From contig NC_135505.1 of the NCBI RefSeq assembly GCF_052857255.1, forward strand, positions 61,299,149 through 61,363,148: DNA of 64,000 nt, written 5' to 3'. The position numbers and the translations under genes are program-made. The notes below the pieces were generated by a model, which saw only the letters and a program-made list of their open reading frames with translations, ran no database searches and was not told the DNA's origin. This DNA is from Amblyomma americanum. Its lineage: Eukaryota > Arthropoda > Arachnida > Ixodida > Ixodidae. Below are positions 1 to 9,790 of the stretch, piece after piece (position 1 is the first letter of the stretch; each line of letters opens with the position of its first letter).

Positions 1-211
1 ATTGCTTGAACTCCGCATGCGCCCTTAGGCCGGGGTGCATTCGCTGAATGGGCGTTTGCAGCTGCCTGCCCATGAGGAGCTCAGCGGGAGGGGACCCAGT
101 AAACGCGTGCGGCGTTGTTCTGTAGGAAAGCAGGATCCTGTCGATGTTTGTTTGGAAATCTCCAGGCACCGCCTTCTTGAGTTTTCCCTTAATTGTTTGC
201 ACGGCTGTCAC
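1..211 (-). pseudogene. Gypsy integrase C-terminal remnant (edge-truncated)
   Basis: On the minus strand this encodes the end of a Gypsy-type integrase: the segment from AVQTIKGKLKKAV to the LMGRQLQTPI box that follows the catalytic core in Ty3/Gypsy integrases. It is cut by the window start; the equivalent in copy 2 (39768-40396) continues to the end of pol. Upstream coding sequence is replaced at about 211 by an unrelated TATA-containing block, so the catalytic core is missing and this is a dead fragment. Confidence 0.75.
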
Positions 212-865
212 ATTTATTAAGGAGCATAAATTGAATTTTAAAGGAAAAGGGTGTGAAGAAGACGACGCGAATTAACCGAAGAATACAGAAGAGGAAGCAT
301 TCGTTGAGGTGGAGAGAGATGATTGGTGGAGAAGCAGACGGTGACGTGGAGAGAGATGATTGGTGGAGAAGAGAAGAAGACGACGACAAGGCTTACGTGG
401 ACTAACACCGAGGCTATAAAAGGGCGAGCGAGAGCGAGGCACAGGGGGAACAGCAGAGAAGCGGAGGCTCCGGCGGGTCAGGGACACTTTGGCTGGAGGA
501 GAGCGACGTCGGCTACTGCTCCGGTGAGCTCGCGTTCTAAGACATCGCATCGTGGACTTCCTGCCGTGCCTGAGCCCGTTACCGGGAGTCAACGGAGGAC
601 GCTACCACCTGCTACGGCCAGGGGTGTCTCCAGCGCTGTTCCCATCCATCCGGGTGGTGCCCCTAACGCCAACAACACCGGCATCTCCACGGGCGCTTGG
701 ACCTGGAGCTTGTACGACGCAGCCAGCGACGCCAGCCCAAGCACGTAGAACACCGCCAGCGACGCCAGCCCAAGCACGGCGAACGCCGCCTCGACGCCGC
801 CTACGGGATCCATACAACGCCGCAGCCACACCGAACCAACCGTGAGCATGAACGCCGACCACGAA
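212..865 (+). promoter_or_regulatory. TATA-containing promoter-like block of an unidentified element
   Basis: A purine-rich GAAGAAGACGACG-type tract leads to a strong TATA box at 415-423 (TATAAAAGG), then a GC-rich leader with a possible splice donor (CCGGTGAGC) near 521. Two tandem units containing GACGCCAGCCCAAGCACG follow at about 726-780. This resembles the U3/R region of an LTR or a LINE 5' region, but I found no matching second LTR and do not recognise the family. Compared with copy 2, an extra partial repeat of about 38 bp containing GAGAGAGATGATTGGTGG lies upstream of the TATA box. The open frames across the block are low-complexity and not credible proteins. Confidence 0.4.
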
Positions 866-1084
866 TAGTAGAACGCTGTTGCACGTGGGTGATGAAAATG
901 CCTCGTAACCGGATATTCGCAAAATTGCCGGGGTCTTCGGTTCACAAATCACAAGAATAGGGAAGTGATTCTCGTAGACGTAGTGCCGTAAATCGGAAAT
1001 CCGGGACTGGAGTCCACGAGCATTCCATTGGAAAATGAAAGCTTGCTTGGCTTTCTTTTGAAAGGACAGGTCCGAAGGAGCCAT
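866..1084 (-). pseudogene. LINE A ORF2, endonuclease N-terminus only
   Basis: ORF2 opens at the ATG at 1084, eight bases after the ORF1 stop, the usual spacing for a two-ORF LINE. About 70 residues of an apurinic-type endonuclease start follow (FQWNARGLQSRISDLRHYV, then VICEPKT and SGYEAF), matching the beginning of Jockey/I-type endonuclease domains. The remainder of the endonuclease and all of the reverse transcriptase are missing, because the frame runs into unrelated GC-rich sequence near 865. This is 3' truncation, opposite to the usual 5' truncation of LINEs. In copy 2 this segment is split by the 8.56-kb transposon. Confidence 0.75.
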
Positions 1085-1092
1085 GATGCCGT

Positions 1093-2490
1093 CTACTGTA
1101 GAGCCGCAAGAACTGGACGTAGCGCGTCCAGCACTTGAAGTGCGCTATTTGCTGCTGGCGTGCGTAGGCCGGAAAGCGGAGCACGCATGGCATTCATTAG
1201 TGACGTTAACATTGCGACCACTTGCATATCTGGGCCATGGCCTTGATCGTGCCTGTTGGCTGGATCAGTCGTAGGCGCTGCACACTGCCCAGAGTGCGCC
1301 AACATCCCTGACGCAGTAGGCGTAGAAGGCTTTGGCAGTGGTGGCCAAGTTGCATCTGAGGCAGCAGGTCCAGCCTCACCAAGCGCCGGGCTCCCTTGTT
1401 TTGGTACGGTTTTTGGTGGAGGCGGGCAAGCTGCAGTTGGGTTTGGGGCATTATTGTCAAATGTGACAGCTTTTTTTGATGACCTTCGGCGGCACGAACG
1501 ACGTCGTCGCACCTTTGCGGCGGCTTGTTTGTGCGTAGAATGGTCTCGCACCATTTTCTTCAGTACCGCCCGCTCGGTCTTTAGACGGGGGCAGTCTTTC
1601 GAGGACGAGTCATGAGGGCTGTGGCAGTTGGCGCACTTCAAGGTAGTCGCGCGGCAAACATCACCGCTGTGTGACTCGGAGCATCGCGGGCACACGATGG
1701 AGTTGATGCAGACGCCGCTCACGTGGCCGATCCTCATGCACTTGCTGCATTGAAGTGGCTTAGGCACAAAAGGTCGAACTGGATGACGAAAGTGCCCAAC
1801 CTTCAAATACGATGGTATACAGTCACCCTTGAAGGTCAGCTTGATGCATGTAGATCTTCCTAACCGCTGAACTTGAATGATGGAAATGCCGTTGGTTGCC
1901 GGCTTGATCAACATGTGTAAATCTGCATCACAGATGGCGATGTCGACGTTGTAGATTACGCCAGCCGTAGTGCCGCTGTCCTGGAGAATAAGGGGGCATA
2001 CACTGATGTTGCCGAGTTTGGTGATTGCGGTTAAATTCTCTAGTGAACTTCGCTCCACCACATCAATGGCAATGACGTTTTTGATCGGGTTGATTCTGAC
2101 ATCTTTTATGCCTCCCGGTACGAGGCTCTCCAGATAAATAGAGATGGCTTGCCTGTTCAGTAGGTTCAAGTTGTCCGTTGAGTTCAACGGCACAAAGTCT
2201 GTATGCGCCGAGGAACTTCGCGCCGTGATGATCGTTGGCGTTCTTGATGAGGACACCGTTGACGTGCTCGATGAGGACGATTCGGCTTGTCTACGCAGTC
2301 TGCGCTTGGCCTTCTTGCCAACAACCGGTATGAAACCGTCGTCGGCCGAGGACGAGGAGTCTTCACTTGGCACCGAGTACACAACAGTGCCCTGGCTGCT
2401 CGAGTCACTCTGGTGGTGCAGGCGCTTCTTCTGGGCGGCTGCTGCCGACCCACGGGGTTCCAATAGAGGCACAGCAGCCTCCACTTCCAT
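1093..2490 (-). CDS. LINE A ORF1, gag-like zinc-knuckle protein (465 aa)
   Basis: An uninterrupted 465-residue frame begins at the ATG at 2490. The N-terminal third is Ser-rich and basic. The C-terminal half holds CCHC-type zinc knuckles: CSKCMRIGHVSGVC near residue 245, then CPRCSESHSGDVC and CANCHSPHDSSSKDC. These knuckles and the directly following endonuclease ORF identify it as the nucleic-acid-binding ORF1p of a Jockey/I-type non-LTR retrotransposon, which coats the element RNA. The Pro/Ala-rich tail (residues 360-465) is low complexity. The frame is intact in both duplicated copies (copy 2 at 49810-51207, seven replacements), but the element cannot be autonomous because ORF2 is truncated. 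Confidence 0.88.
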   Translation of the reverse strand: MEVEAAVPLLEPRGSAAAAQKKRLHHQSDSSSQGTVVYSVPSEDSSSSADDGFIPVVGKKAKRRLRRQAESSSSSTSTVSSSRTPTIITARSSSAHTDFVPLNSTDNLNLLNRQAISIYLESLVPGGIKDVRINPIKNVIAIDVVERSSLENLTAITKLGNISVCPLILQDSGTTAGVIYNVDIAICDADLHMLIKPATNGISIIQVQRLGRSTCIKLTFKGDCIPSYLKVGHFRHPVRPFVPKPLQCSKCMRIGHVSGVCINSIVCPRCSESHSGDVCRATTLKCANCHSPHDSSSKDCPRLKTERAVLKKMVRDHSTHKQAAAKVRRRRSCRRRSSKKAVTFDNNAPNPTAACPPPPKTVPKQGSPALGEAGPAASDATWPPLPKPSTPTASGMLAHSGQCAAPTTDPANRHDQGHGPDMQVVAMLTSLMNAMRAPLSGLRTPAANSALQVLDALRPVLAALQ

Positions 2491-3045
2491 CGCCGTGGCA
2501 AAAAGGGAGCGGCGTCTCCCTGATTATAGCACAAATTACCAAAAAACTGCAGAGACTTGAAGGCAGAGTTCTGATACAGAACAACTCAGACGGTAATTTG
2601 CGGTAAAGAACCGCAATGCAGTCGTCAGCACTCCCAATTGTTCGACCAACACACAGAGACAGACACTGCAGATACGAGGGCTGCCATTTATCCAAATCTT
2701 TCGAAAATGTACCAGTTGCTTTAGACGCAGCGCAGATCACTCTTAAGAGCATAAATTCAACCGAGAGACATTCATACTACTTTTAAGGCCGAAATTAGCA
2801 TACATTTCAGGCTGGTAGAAAAAATGAAGCGTCACACTTTACGTTCGTGTTTTCGGTAGGTTATGCACGACACAAAAGGAGTTGCGGCTGAGAGTGACGA
2901 CGGGATTCCTGTGTTCAGTTCTTTTTATCCCCAGCGCTTGTTTGCAGCGGCCACTAAAACTGATGTCATACCTTTAGATATAGAATGACTACAAATAATA
3001 CTAGATATAATAAGACATAATACTAGATAACTTTGAAAAAAATTA
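2491..3045 (-). other. LINE A 5' leader and flank to LINE B
   Basis: This is the stretch upstream of the LINE A ORF1 start (read on the minus strand). Roughly 2491-2800 is probably the LINE 5' UTR, but its outer limit is not defined by any repeat or target duplication that I can see. From about 2960 the sequence becomes AT-rich (repeated ACTAGATA/ATAATA) and abuts the truncated 5' edge of LINE B. No gene is supported. Confidence 0.4.
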
Positions 3046-3854
3046 ATGACGCTTGGGATTTACCTAGACATCAGTAAAGCTTTTGACCGCGTTAACCACG
3101 ACTTATTGCTCACAAAATTAGAAAGATATGGTATCCGAGGACTATCGCTCCAGCTTCTAAAATCTTACATTCACTCACGAACCCAATTTGTAGCAATTTA
3201 CGAACATAAATCAAGCCCTCGACAAATAAAAACTGGCGTTCCACAAGGCAGTATCCTAGGTTCCATTATGTTTTTTACTATGTAAATGATGTTCAAACGA
3301 TCCCCACATGTTAATTTGTAATCTACGCCGATGACTGTACTGTGTATGTTGCAGGCCGAGATTTATCATGTATGCTTCGCGAAGCAAGCTCCGTTTGCAA
3401 TACGCTTCAAGAATGGTCGCAAACAAACGACCTGCTTATCAACGAGGCAAAAACAAAATGCGTCCTTTTCAGGGCTCGAGGGACTTGCGTCAAGATGACG
3501 AATACTATCCGATTAGGACCATTTAGAATATCGTGCGATAAAAGTGTAAAAACACTTAAGGTGACTTTCTCAGATGACATGTCTTGGAACGAACACGTCA
3601 AGATTCTTTGCGGGAAAGTGCAAAAAAGCTGCCGGTATTTTAAATAGGTGCCGTCACTCGTTTCCAACTGGTGTAAAAAACTTCTTTATAATTCATTAAT
3701 CCATTCGCAGCTTGATTATTGCTCACTGATTTGGGGAACACGACATTGAATAATATACATAGCTTAATTCTATTGCAGAAGAAAGCAATACGAGCAATTG
3801 AGAATGTTGCTTACTTGGAACACACTCAACCACTTTTCCTCAAAAGCAATATAT
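3046..3854 (+). pseudogene. LINE B reverse transcriptase, 5' part (split by Gypsy)
   Basis: This encodes the palm of a CR1/Jockey-like reverse transcriptase: YLDISKAFDRVNH, then KTGVPQGSILG, then the active-site box YADD read in a shifted frame near 3326, and the thumb region ending LEHTQPLFLKSN. A T6 tract at 3271-3276 (T7 in copy 2) and a G4 tract near 3733 (G5 in copy 2) put copy 1 out of frame. The fingers and everything 5' are missing, so the insertion is 5'-truncated. Coding sequence resumes at 9112 beyond the Gypsy element. Confidence 0.8.
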
Positions 3855-4008
3855 TGCTACGGACGCTGGGAGGACGACGAAGTGGTTGGTAACGAAGACG
3901 ACGCTGAGGTGCGCGCTTGTGTGCTGAGAGTCTACTCCAAGCCATCGGTTCCTTGCGGAGCAGGTTACCTCTGCTCTTTCTACTGCTGCTTCTAGCCGCC
4001 ACGTATCA
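3855..4008 (+). repeat. Gypsy left LTR, copy 1
   Basis: A 154-bp LTR starting TGCTACGGACG and ending CGCCACGTATCA, identical to the right LTR at 8958-9111. It is short for a Gypsy LTR and has no obvious TATA box. The bases just inside (TGGTGGAGGTC from 4011) are a candidate tRNA primer-binding site, but I cannot assign the tRNA. Confidence 0.9.
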
Positions 4009-4079
4009 TTTGGTGGAGGTCACTAAATTCGATCCCCGACCTCAAGCTGGCTCTCCGTCGTGGCCGCCGTCGCGCCAAC

Positions 4080-5254
4080 ATGTCTACCGAGTCCGAGCCA
4101 TCTCCCTCTCCGTCAACACCGCCAGCGGTCGTCGTCGCCCACCACCGCGAACCGGGCACGTTCTGCGGCACAGACGACGTTGATGTGGACGACTGGCTGG
4201 CCCTTTACGAACGCGTCAGTACGCACAACAGGTGGGATCCAACGCTGATGCTCGCTAATGTGATATTTTACCTGACCGGCACCCCGAGAGTGTGGTTCGA
4301 AACCCACGAAGATGACTTGACCGCATGGGACATATGTAAGCAAACATATGTACATATATAAGAAAACCCATCGGCCGCCAACTCGCCGACAAGAATGCAC
4401 TCGCGTCCCGCGCCCAAACTTCCTCTGAGCCATACATAGCCTACATACAAGACGTCCTCGCCTTGTGCCGTAAAGTTGATAAAGACATGTCCGAAGCAGG
4501 TCGAGTTGGCCACATACTGAAAGGCATTGCCGACGATGCCTTTAATCTGCTTCTATGCAAAGACTGTTCCACGGTCGCGTCTGTTCTTGAGGTGTGCCGC
4601 CGTTTCGAGCAAGCCAAACACCGGCGCATTTCTCACCGTTTTGACCGGCTGCCGAACACTGCTGCTAGCTCCTCCTGTGAAGATCTGCCAACATTGCGGC
4701 AGCCTTCCGACCCGGCTAACTTCACCCGTATCGTGCGCCGCGAGCTGGAGGCGATGACGCCCGCTGTTTCTTCCTTGCCACTGCCGGACAACACCTTGGC
4801 CCTCATCCAAGCCGTCGCTCGCCAGGAAGTTGCGAACTTGGCCGTCCCTTCTCCTCGCGTCGTGGACAACGCTCATGCCAGCCCGGACCCTCCAGTGATC
4901 GCAGCTGCCACTTACAGTCGCAGCTTCTCGCCTCGGTACCGATATCGCAATCCTGCCGAATGGCGTACCTCTGATGACAGGCCGATCTGTTTTACCTGCT
5001 CTCGCGTCGGACACATCTCCCGTCACTGCCGCAGCCGTTGGTCCCCGCCACCTCACCCCTACTCCTTCGTCGACCGCCGCAACGACTACGGCCCGCACCG
5101 CTTCACACCACGACCCGATCCGCTCCCTGACGAGCCCGCTCCGCACGCTCGTGGGTCCAGCCGCTCACCTTCCCCATTAGGCCGCCGCTCCCGTTCTCCT
5201 CCCACACGCCGCAGCCCTTCTCCTTCGACCTCCCGCCATTTCTCGGAAAACTAG
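4080..5254 (+). pseudogene. Gypsy gag, copy 1 (frameshifted)
   Basis: The first segment (4080-4361) starts at an ATG with a Ser/Pro-rich N-terminus followed by capsid-like residues (DVDDWLALYERV, TGTPRVWFETHE). It stops at a TAA after DICKQTYVHI. Capsid coding resumes in another frame and reads through AGRVGHILKGIADDAFNLL to a CCHC knuckle, CFTCSRVGHISRHC, near 4990-5030 and an Arg/Ser-rich tail ending at 5254. The break lies in ACATATGTAAGCAAACATAT and is shared with copy 2, so it predates the duplication. The encoded protein would be the nucleocapsid/capsid of the particle. Confidence 0.8.
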
Positions 5255-5310
5255 CCGATGCAGCCCCCAGAGGTGACGCTGCATCATGGACCCGGCCTGA
5301 AAATCCTCTC

Positions 5311-6362
5311 TTGACCCCCGCTGCCCAACGTAATCTCTTGAATGTTCTCGTGGATGGTGTCCCGGTCCTTGCCCTGATTGATACTGGCGCCCAAGTGTCT
5401 GTCCTGAGCTCTTCTTTGCGCCGCCGTCTGAAGAAAGTTTTAACGCCTGCCGCCATGTCCACGGTTCGCGTCGCCGATGGCAGCCCCGCTGCCGTGATTG
5501 GAATGTGCACTGCGAGAGTCAGCATTGCCGGGCGTCATATACCAGTTCTGTTCACCGTCCTGACCCGGTGCCCTCAGGACATAATCCTTGGCCTTGACTT
5601 TTTAACCGCCCATTCAGCTCTTATTGACTGTTCCTCAGGCCTTCTTCGATTGGATCTGCCCCTGTGCAATGACGACTCCACCAGCTCACCTCGCCTTCAA
5701 TCCACCGAGTTTGCTCGTCTCCCGCCACAAACTGCTGTCTACATCCCTCTGTCGACTTCTCCTCCCGTCCCTGATGGAGACTACGTCGCCTGCCCTATCA
5801 CCGCTGTGATTCTGAATCGTAATGTCCTCTTTCCCCACACCATTGTCCACATCACCAACAACTGCACCTGCCTCCCTGTCCTCAACTTCAGCCTGTCCCC
5901 TCAGGTACTTCCGACCGGCATTTCCCTCTGTCGCCTTCTCCTCCCGTCCCTGATGGAGACTACGTCGCCTGCCCTATCACCGCTGTGATTCTGAATCGTA
6001 ATGTCCTCTTTCCCCACACCATTGTCCACATCACCAACAACTGCACATGCCTCCCTGTCCTCAACTTCATCCTGTCCCCTCAGGTACTTCCGACCGGCAT
6101 TTCCCTTGCTGATCTGTCCCCATTGACCGATTGCATAGTTTCTGTCCTGGCTTTTGACCCAACGACTGCCGTCTCCAATGTCCCTACATCGCAACCCTCC
6201 CGTGAGGACTCTATTTCCCGGATGATCGCGGCCGATCTGCCCTCTGCTGATTCTACAGCTCTTCACAACCTTTTGTCATCCTACAGTGATATTTTTGACT
6301 TTGGGGACCGTCCCTTGGGTCAAACCTCTGTTGTCGCCCACCACATTGACACCGCCCTATAG
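5311..6362 (+). pseudogene. Gypsy protease and pol linker, copy 1
   Basis: The retropepsin is clear: ALIDTGAQVSVLSS is the catalytic Asp loop and DIILGLDFLTAHSA the flap-distal helix. Beyond it, a 179-bp segment is tandemly duplicated (5772-5950 and 5951-about 6129). Since 179 is not a multiple of three, the second unit moves the reading frame and the protease ORF ends at 5988. The linker then continues in the new frame up to HHIDTAL and stops at 6362, where the reverse transcriptase should begin. The duplication is present in copy 2 as well. Confidence 0.8.
5772..6129 (+). repeat. 179-bp tandem duplication inside Gypsy pol, copy 1
   Basis: The segment beginning TGATGGAGACTACGTCGCC recurs exactly 179 bp later with only a few differences (for example ACCTGCC versus ACATGCC). 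It changes the reading frame of pol downstream of the protease. Confidence 0.88.
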
Positions 6363-7340
6363 GGTCTCCCTCGCAGGCCGCCGTGTTATTCAAGCAGAGG
6401 TGGACAAAATGCTGGCCCGCAACATCATCGAGCCTTCGAGTAGTCCTTGGACGTCCCCTGTCGTGCTTGTTAAAAAGAAAGATCAAACCTGGCGATTCTG
6501 CGTCGATTACCGCCATCTGAATGCCGTCACAAAGAAAGACGCCTACCCTTTGCCTCGAATTGACGACGCTCTCGACTGCTTGCACGGCGCCAGTTACTTT
6601 TCCTCCATCGATCTTCGCTCAGGGTACTGGCAGATCGCTGTCGATGAACGGGATCGGAAGAAAACCGCCTTTGTCACCCCGGACGGCCTGTACCAATTTA
6701 AAGTTATGCCTTTCGGCCTGTGCAATGCCCCTGCGACCTTCGAGCGCATGATGGACTCCCTCCTGCGCGGTTTTAAGTGGACGACATGCCTCTGCTACTT
6801 AGATGACGTGATTGTTTTTTCGTCCACATTCCAAAGCCACCTGCATCGCCTTTCAGCCATCCTTGCCGTCTTCCGCCGCGCTGGTCTTCAGCTGAACTCG
6901 AAGAAATGTACCTTCGGCCGCCGTCAGCTCAAGGTCCTTGGCCACTTGTCAATTCTGCTGGGATCCAACCCGACCCCGACAAAGTCCGCGCCGTGCGTTC
7001 ATTTCCTACTCCGCGCTCCTCCGGTGATGTGCGCAGCTTTCTCGGCCTATGTTCCTATTTCCGCCGGTTCATCCAGAACTTTGCGGAAATAGCCCGACCT
7101 CTTACCACGCTCCTCAAGAAGGACATCCCGTTCTCTTGGGGACCCCCCCCCCCCCCAAGCTGACGCCTTCAGAGCCCTTATCAGTGCCCTCACTGCTCCA
7201 CCTGTGTTGGCGCACTTTGATCCTTCAGCCCCTACGGAACTTCGGACCGATGCGAGCGGCCATGGCATTGGTGCCCTACTTGCTCAGCGGCAACGCAACA
7301 AGCTTCGCGTTATTGCATACGCCAGCCGTCTCCTTTCTGT
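6286..7340 (+). pseudogene. Gypsy reverse transcriptase and start of RNase H, copy 1
   Basis: RT motifs appear in order: FCVDYRHLNAVTKKDAYPLP, FSSIDLRSGYWQI, FKVMPFGLCNAPATFERMMD and the active-site YLDD in CLCYLDDVIVFSS near residue 170 of the ORF. After KVLGHL, copy 1 lacks one G that copy 2 has (GGCCACTTGTC against GGCCACTTGGTC), so the thumb and connection are out of frame. A C14 tract (7143-7156; C13 in copy 2) shifts it again before the RNase H start (LRTDASGHGIGALL). The frame then meets a TGA at 7342-7344. It would copy element RNA to DNA if intact; this copy cannot. Confidence 0.85.
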
Positions 7341-8918
7341 GTGAGAGCGCAACTATATTCTATCACCGAGCGGGAATGCCTCGCTCTGGTTTGGGTTATT
7401 GCAAAATTCCGCCCTTACTTGTTTGGGCACCCTTTCTCTGTTATCACGGATTACCACGCCTTATGCTGGCTTTCTTCGCTCAAAGACCCTACTGGCCGGC
7501 TGGGGCGCTGGGCTCTTCGCCTTCAAGAGTACACATTTTGTGTCGTCCACAAGTCCGGCCGCTTGCACCAGGACGCGGATTGCTTGTCCCGTTACCCTGT
7601 CGATCCGCCTTCCTCCAACGAATGCGAAGCTGACGCCTGCGTCTTATCCATCTGGGCCTTCCGCAACATTGCGCAAGAACAGCGCTTGGATTCGTCGCTA
7701 CGTTCCCTCATGGACCGCCTCACTGCCAACCGCTGTGATGCGTCCCTCGCCCCGTTTGTGCTCCATGAGAACGTCCTCTACCGGCGCAATATGCGGCCTG
7801 ACGGCGCTGACCTCTTGCTCGTGGTCCCTCAACACCTGCGCAGCAGCGTCCCTGAACAGCTTCATGACGTTCCCACGGCCGGTCATTTTGGAGTCTCCCG
7901 CACCTACGACAGCGTGCGCCGCCGCTTCTTTTGGCCCGGTCTATACCGTTCTGCCCGCCGTTATGTGGCCGTTTGCGAACTGTGCCAACGGCGGAAGACT
8001 CCCTCGGTTCTCCCTCCCGGGCACCTTCAGCCGATTCCCAGCCCCGTAGACCCGTTTTCCCGTGTCGGCCTCGACCTGCTCGGCCGTTTTCCGGTGTCTG
8101 CTATGGGAAACAATTGGATCGCGGTCGCGACGGACTACTCCACGCGCTACGCTATTACTCGAGCGATCCCAACCAGCTGCGCAACTGATGTCGCTGACTT
8201 TCTCCTGCACGACGTCATACTCCACCACGGTGCTCCCCGTCACCTGCTCACCGATCGCGGTCGCTGCTTTCTTTCCAAAGTGGTCGCCGAACTCCTCCGC
8301 TCCTGCTCCGTCCGTCATCAATTCGCCACGTCCTACCATCCGCAGACGAACGGCCTCACTGAACGTCTGAACCGTACCCTTACCTACATGATTTCCATAT
8401 ATGTCTCCGACCATCACCGCGACTGGGATATTAGCCTCCCATTTGTTACATTCGCCTACAATTCTACGCGTCACGATACAGCCGGTTTCTCCCCTTTTTA
8501 CCTTCTCTTTGGCCGCGATCCTTTGCTGCCCTTCGACAGTGTACTGCCCGCCACCGCCTCCACGAGTCCTTACGCTCGGGACGCCATCGCTCGCGCCGAC
8601 GCTGCCCGTCTTCTCGCCCGCCAGCGGCTGTCGGCCTCCCAAGTCAATCAGAAACGACGTCATGACTGTCGCCGTCGTGAAGTCACCTACTCTCCTGGCT
8701 CCCTTGTGTTACTCTGGATCCCTTCCCGCCGTGTGGGCCTTTGTGAAAAACTGCTCCCCCGATATACAGGCCCTTATCGGGTCGTACGTCCGCTGACCGC
8801 GGTGACGTACGAGATCACCCCGCTACATCCCCCATCTCCGGCCGCCGCACCCCGCACCGACATCGTCCATGTGTCCCGCCTCAAACCTTACAACTCGCCG
8901 TCTAGCTGGCCTGTGTAG
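7341..8918 (+). pseudogene. Gypsy RNase H remainder and integrase, copy 1
   Basis: A long open segment of about 525 codons. It begins in RNase H (TERECLALVWVIAKFRPYL, VHKSGRLHQDADCLSR) and continues into integrase. The zinc-binding HHCC module has CELC as its cysteine pair. The DDE core shows VGLDLLGRFP (first Asp), LLTDRGRCF (second Asp) and HPQTNGLTERLNRTL (Glu). A C-terminal chromodomain-like part ends RLKPYNSPSSWPV at 8918. There is no initiating ATG; it is the 3' part of pol. The integrase is intact here, whereas copy 2 is cut by an RTE insertion. It would insert element cDNA into the genome. Confidence 0.85.
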
Positions 8919-8957
8919 TGCGCACCGGGACGGTGCTTTTGCCGCGAGGGGGGGTCA

Positions 8958-9111
8958 TGCTACGGACGCTGGGAGGACGACGAAGTGGTTGGTAACGAAG
9001 ACGACGCTGAGGTGCGCGCTTGTGTGCTGAGAGTCTACTCCAAGCCATCGGTTCCTTGCGGAGCAGGTTACCTCTGCTCTTTCTACTGCTGCTTCTAGCC
9101 GCCACGTATCA
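8958..9111 (+). repeat. Gypsy right LTR, copy 1
   Basis: A 154-bp LTR identical to the left LTR. It is preceded by the polypurine run GAGGGGGGG at 8946-8954 and followed by the ATAT target duplication. Confidence 0.9.
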
Positions 9112-9790
9112 ATATTAAAAGCTACTGACATATATAGCTTCCAGTTAAATAGATGCTAAAATCTAGCAATTAAGGGGAAACTTCAGACATTCCTAACACA
9201 GGCAAACTTAGAGAGCACACACAGCGTCTATCCCTATCGTCATCAGGTACCCTGGAACATTCCTTTTTCGCGTACATACTATGGCCAACAAAGAACTGCG
9301 CACACGCTGCCAAACATTCTTAACCGCTTCCACTCGGAAGGCGTGGATGTGGAAAGGCTTACAAACAACCGCATTTTACTGATATTATCATGTCTTAGTG
9401 AACATTTGTGATGACAAGACAAATAATCAATGCGGATAAGTTTTTCATTTCATTGAAATTATTAGTGTTTTCGCATTAGACAGATGCGGTTGCGTATGTA
9501 TGTGTCTCTTCCACGTATATTTGTCCGAATCTTTCATTTTATATATTTCTTTTTTTCTCTCTGTAAACAGTGATTGTCCTTTGCCTGGTGCCTTTGTAAA
9601 CTTCTAGGCTTTGAAACCTGTAGTCTTGTATGCAGTATTTATCTTTTTCTTTTTTTCTGTAATCTTGTAACGGGATATATGCAAGCTGTTACTGTTGCCT
9701 TTGGGGGGATGGAGCGCTGTCAAGCTGTGTTAAAACAGCTTTTTCTCCACCCTCCCTTTTCACTTTATGTGTGGAATAAATAAATAAATG
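9112..9790 (+). pseudogene. LINE B C-terminus and 3' UTR
   Basis: This continues the LINE B frame after the Gypsy insertion: KATDIYSF, then the conserved C-terminal box VPWNIPFSRTYYGQQRTAHT with LPNILNRF, ending at about 9410. The 3' UTR runs to a short AAATA-type tail near 9780 (AATAAATAAATAAATG). Together with 3046-3854 it makes one 5'-truncated LINE of about 1.5 kb that was the landing site of the Gypsy element. Confidence 0.72.

Larger units (their letters stand above)
3855..9111 (+). mobile_element. Gypsy LTR retrotransposon, copy 1 (5257 bp)
   Basis: The element is bounded by two identical 154-bp LTRs (3855-4008 and 8958-9111; TG...CA) and flanked by a 4-bp duplication, ATAT (3851-3854 and 9112-9115). 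The order gag, protease, reverse transcriptase, RNase H, integrase with no intervening domain identifies Ty3/Gypsy. A G-rich polypurine tract (8946-8954) precedes the right LTR. There is no env-like ORF. The coding region has several breaks: a gag frameshift near 4340, a 179-bp tandem duplication in pol, a frameshift near 6360, a lost G near 6948, a C14 tract near 7143, and a stop plus shift near 7342. It is not autonomous. Confidence 0.93.

Noticed and set aside
323..945. Plus- and minus-strand frames of 97-160 codons in the TATA-containing block
   Set aside because: Low-complexity Pro/Thr/Arg content, overlapping on both strands, and they differ by the partial repeat between copies; treated as promoter/leader DNA.
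4553..5525. Long minus-strand frames opposite Gypsy gag and pol (also 7941-8663 and copy 2 equivalents)
   Set aside because: They lie antisense to well-supported retrotransposon domains and arise from the same GC-biased codons.
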